Assembly: GCF_027498035.1 (NCBI RefSeq) | Contig: NZ_CP114978.1 | Span: forward strand, 3,410,001 to 3,474,000 | DNA length: 64,000 nt | Source: Pseudoxanthomonas sp. | Lineage (GTDB): Bacteria > Pseudomonadota > Gammaproteobacteria > Xanthomonadales > Xanthomonadaceae | Reading direction: 5' to 3' | Shown here: piece after piece, positions 62,365 to 64,000 of the stretch | How the letters are laid out: each line of letters begins with the position of its first letter | Position numbering within the stretch: position 1 is the stretch's first letter | The notes under the pieces: model-generated | The model's input: only the letters and a program-made list of their open reading frames with translations | Databases searched by the model: none | What the model was told of the DNA's origin: nothing | Program-made: the position numbers and the translations under genes

Positions 62365-63192
62365 TCAAGCCAGTCGCAGCACCACCACGCCCAGCGCGAT
62401 GATGCTGGCGGCGATCAGTCGCCGCCGCGGTGGTCGCTCCTTCAAGACGAGGGCCGAGATCGCCAGGCCGTACAGGATCGCGCTTTCGCGCAGGGCCGCG
62501 ACCAGTGCCACCGTTGCCTGGGTCATTGCCCACAGCGCCAGACTGTAGGACAACAGCGTGCCGATGCCGCCGGCCAGGCCGCGTTGCGCATGCTGCCGAA
62601 GCTGCGCCACGAAGCGCGCGCGCTGGGCCAGCACCGCCCAGGCAAGCAAGGGCAGGGCGGTCAGCAGGAACAGCCACAGCGTGTAGGACAGCGCATTGCC
62701 GGCGCGGCGCGCGCCTGCCGCATCCAGCAGCGTGTAGCTGGCGATGACCACTGCATTGAACAGCGGCAGCGCGACGTGATGCAGGCGTCCGCTGCCCAGC
62801 GTCATCGCCAGCACGCCCAGGCAGACCACGCCGATTCCGGCCCAGGCAATCCAGCCCAGGTGTTCGCCCAGGAACAGCACGCCGGCCACGGCCACCAGCA
62901 GCGGTGCGGCGCCGCGCATCAGCGGGTAGGCCTGGCTCATGTCGGAGACGTGGTAACAGCGTGCCACCAGGGCGAAATACAGCGCCTGCAGCAGTGGCGA
63001 GATCAGCAGGAACGGCCAGGCTGCTGGCGCAGGTGCGGGCAGGAACGGAAGTGCAATCGCAGAAATCAGTGCCGCGAAGCCACTGACCAGCACCGTGGTC
63101 ATCAGCTTGTCGGGTGCGCCTTTGACGATGGCGTTCCAGCTCGCGTGCATCAACGCGGCGAACAGGACCAGGCAGAAAATGCTGAGCGTCAT
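62365..63192 (-). CDS. EamA/DMT-family transporter
   Basis: 275 residues with about ten helices in two EamA repeats (LMHASWNAIVKGAPDKLMTT, LPLFNAVVIASYTLLDAAGA). MSQAYPLMRGAAPLLVAVAG matches the YdcZ/YchE-like branch of DMT exporters. The ATG at 63192 is preferred to a TTG three codons upstream. The substrate is unknown. Confidence 0.78.
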   Translation of the reverse strand: MTLSIFCLVLFAALMHASWNAIVKGAPDKLMTTVLVSGFAALISAIALPFLPAPAPAAWPFLLISPLLQALYFALVARCYHVSDMSQAYPLMRGAAPLLVAVAGVLFLGEHLGWIAWAGIGVVCLGVLAMTLGSGRLHHVALPLFNAVVIASYTLLDAAGARRAGNALSYTLWLFLLTALPLLAWAVLAQRARFVAQLRQHAQRGLAGGIGTLLSYSLALWAMTQATVALVAALRESAILYGLAISALVLKERPPRRRLIAASIIALGVVVLRLA

Positions 63193-63234
63193 GGCATGCA
63201 AAAACCGGGTCTAAGAACCGGAATAACCGGGGTC

Positions 63235-63320
63235 AGAAACCGGGGTCAGCGTAAGGTTTTGTGCTGCCTGCCATCGCTGCTACCAATGTGCGGCGAAACC
63301 TTACTCTGACCCCGGTTTCT
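63235..63320. repeat. 25-bp imperfect inverted repeat
   Basis: AGAAACCGGGGTCAG-c-GTAAGG and its complement CCTTAC-t-CTGACCCCGG flank 36 bases. A partial third arm (ACCGGGGTCAG) lies just upstream at 63225-63236. It fills the gap between the EamA and valS genes. Confidence 0.8.
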
Positions 63321-63324
63321 CGAC

Positions 63325-64000
63325 TTACAGCTTGGCGCGCTGCTCCTGCAGGGCGCTCAGCTGGCTGGTCCAGTCGACCAGGCGCGCACGCTCCTGATCG
63401 ACCACGGCCGCTGGCACCTTGTCGCTGAACTTGGCCAGCTTGGCCTCGCTCTTCTCGCGCTCGCTGGCGACCTTGGTGATTTCCTTGTCCAGGCGGGTGC
63501 GCTCGGCATCCAGGTCGACCAGGCCTTCCAGCGGTACCAGCAGGCGCAGCTCGCCGACCACGGCCGCGGCCGAGGCGGGCGCCTCGTTGCCATCGAGCCA
63601 GGTGATGGATTCAAGCTTCAGCAGCGACTGCAGCTGCGAAGTGAAGCGCGCCACGCGCGGCTTGTCGTTGTCGCCACCGCCCTGCAGCAGCAACGCGACC
63701 GGCTTGCCCGGCGACACGCCCAGCTCGCTGCGCACGCGGCGCAGCGCGCTGACCATCGCCTTGAGCCACTCGACGTCGGCTTCGGACTGCGCGTAGGCGC
63801 CGGCATCCAGCGCCTCGGCGGTCGGATAGGCCTGCAGCGAAATGCTTTGTGCGTTCACGCCCACGCGCGGGGCAACCTGCAGCCACAGTTCCTCGGTGAC
63901 GAACGGGGTCAGCGGATGCAGCAGGCGCAGCAGCTGTTCCAGCACGTAGAGCAGGGTGTGGCGGGTGCTGTCGGCGGCAGCGGCATCGCTGCCATTGAGC
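63325..64000 (-). CDS. valS: valyl-tRNA synthetase, C-terminal part (cut by window edge)
   Basis: The reading frame enters from beyond base 64000 (LNGSDAAAADSTRHTLLYVL) and ends at 63325, about 225 residues. LLRLLHPLTPFVTEELW is the anticodon-binding domain and RTRLDKEITKVASEREKSEA the C-terminal coiled-coil arm typical of ValRS. The catalytic part lies outside the window. Confidence 0.93.
   Translation of the reverse strand, partial: LNGSDAAAADSTRHTLLYVLEQLLRLLHPLTPFVTEELWLQVAPRVGVNAQSISLQAYPTAEALDAGAYAQSEADVEWLKAMVSALRRVRSELGVSPGKPVALLLQGGGDNDKPRVARFTSQLQSLLKLESITWLDGNEAPASAAAVVGELRLLVPLEGLVDLDAERTRLDKEITKVASEREKSEAKLAKFSDKVPAAVVDQERARLVDWTSQLSALQEQRAKL

Overview
The window is high-GC chromosomal DNA of a Xanthomonadaceae bacterium (Xanthomonas, Stenotrophomonas or Pseudoxanthomonas; genus not resolved). 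Four things point there: a cyclic-AMP-receptor-like clp gene beside speD, a short XrvA-type H-NS protein, GTAG-tagged palindromic repeats like those of Stenotrophomonas, and above all a glycosyltransferase locus between metB and etfA, the known site of the variable O-antigen cluster in Xanthomonas.

Layout. 1-3.9 kb: an alcohol dehydrogenase / methylmalonate-semialdehyde dehydrogenase operon with a perfect palindrome upstream and an IclR regulator. 4-11.5 kb: trpE, trpG, trpD and trpC, interspersed with small metabolic genes and preceded by a possible Trp-rich leader peptide. 11.5-16.6 kb: TauE-like exporter, clp, speD, a guanidine-II riboswitch with its guanidinium exporter, coq7, rplM-rpsI and tRNA-Gln. 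16.8-25.4 kb: a 2OG-Fe dioxygenase, the last two steps of tyrosine breakdown, pilU, an OmpA-like gene, cystathionine beta-synthase and metB. 25.5-44.8 kb: the O-antigen locus. 44.9-49.5 kb: etfA/etfB, ugd and xanA. 49.6-64 kb: CoA transferase, an AlkB homologue, an Mla-type lipid ABC transporter, two EamA transporters, a ThrE-type exporter, H-NS, proS, pssA-holD-like-rimI and the 3' part of valS.

The O-antigen locus reads as an ABC-transporter-dependent pathway. Gmd and Rmd would make GDP-D-rhamnose, two very large multidomain glycosyltransferases would polymerise it, and Wzm/Wzt would export it. Between wzt and the second transferase lies an FkbM methyltransferase carrying near-identical 39-residue repeats and a basic C-terminal tail. 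This resembles the WbdD chain-terminating molecular ruler of E. coli O8/O9a, though the methyltransferase family differs. A separate minus-strand trio (flippase-like protein, GtrB-like transferase, large membrane protein) looks like a periplasmic decoration module. One uncharacterised C-terminal domain, marked by GYLLFGPYV, occurs in three proteins of the locus: a glycosyltransferase, a lipoprotein and the membrane protein.

Reading-frame breaks. trpE, the OmpA-like gene, the ruler gene and the IS transposase each carry single-base indels, mostly extra bases in homopolymer runs. Either the assembly has residual indel errors or several genes are truly broken; raw reads would decide.
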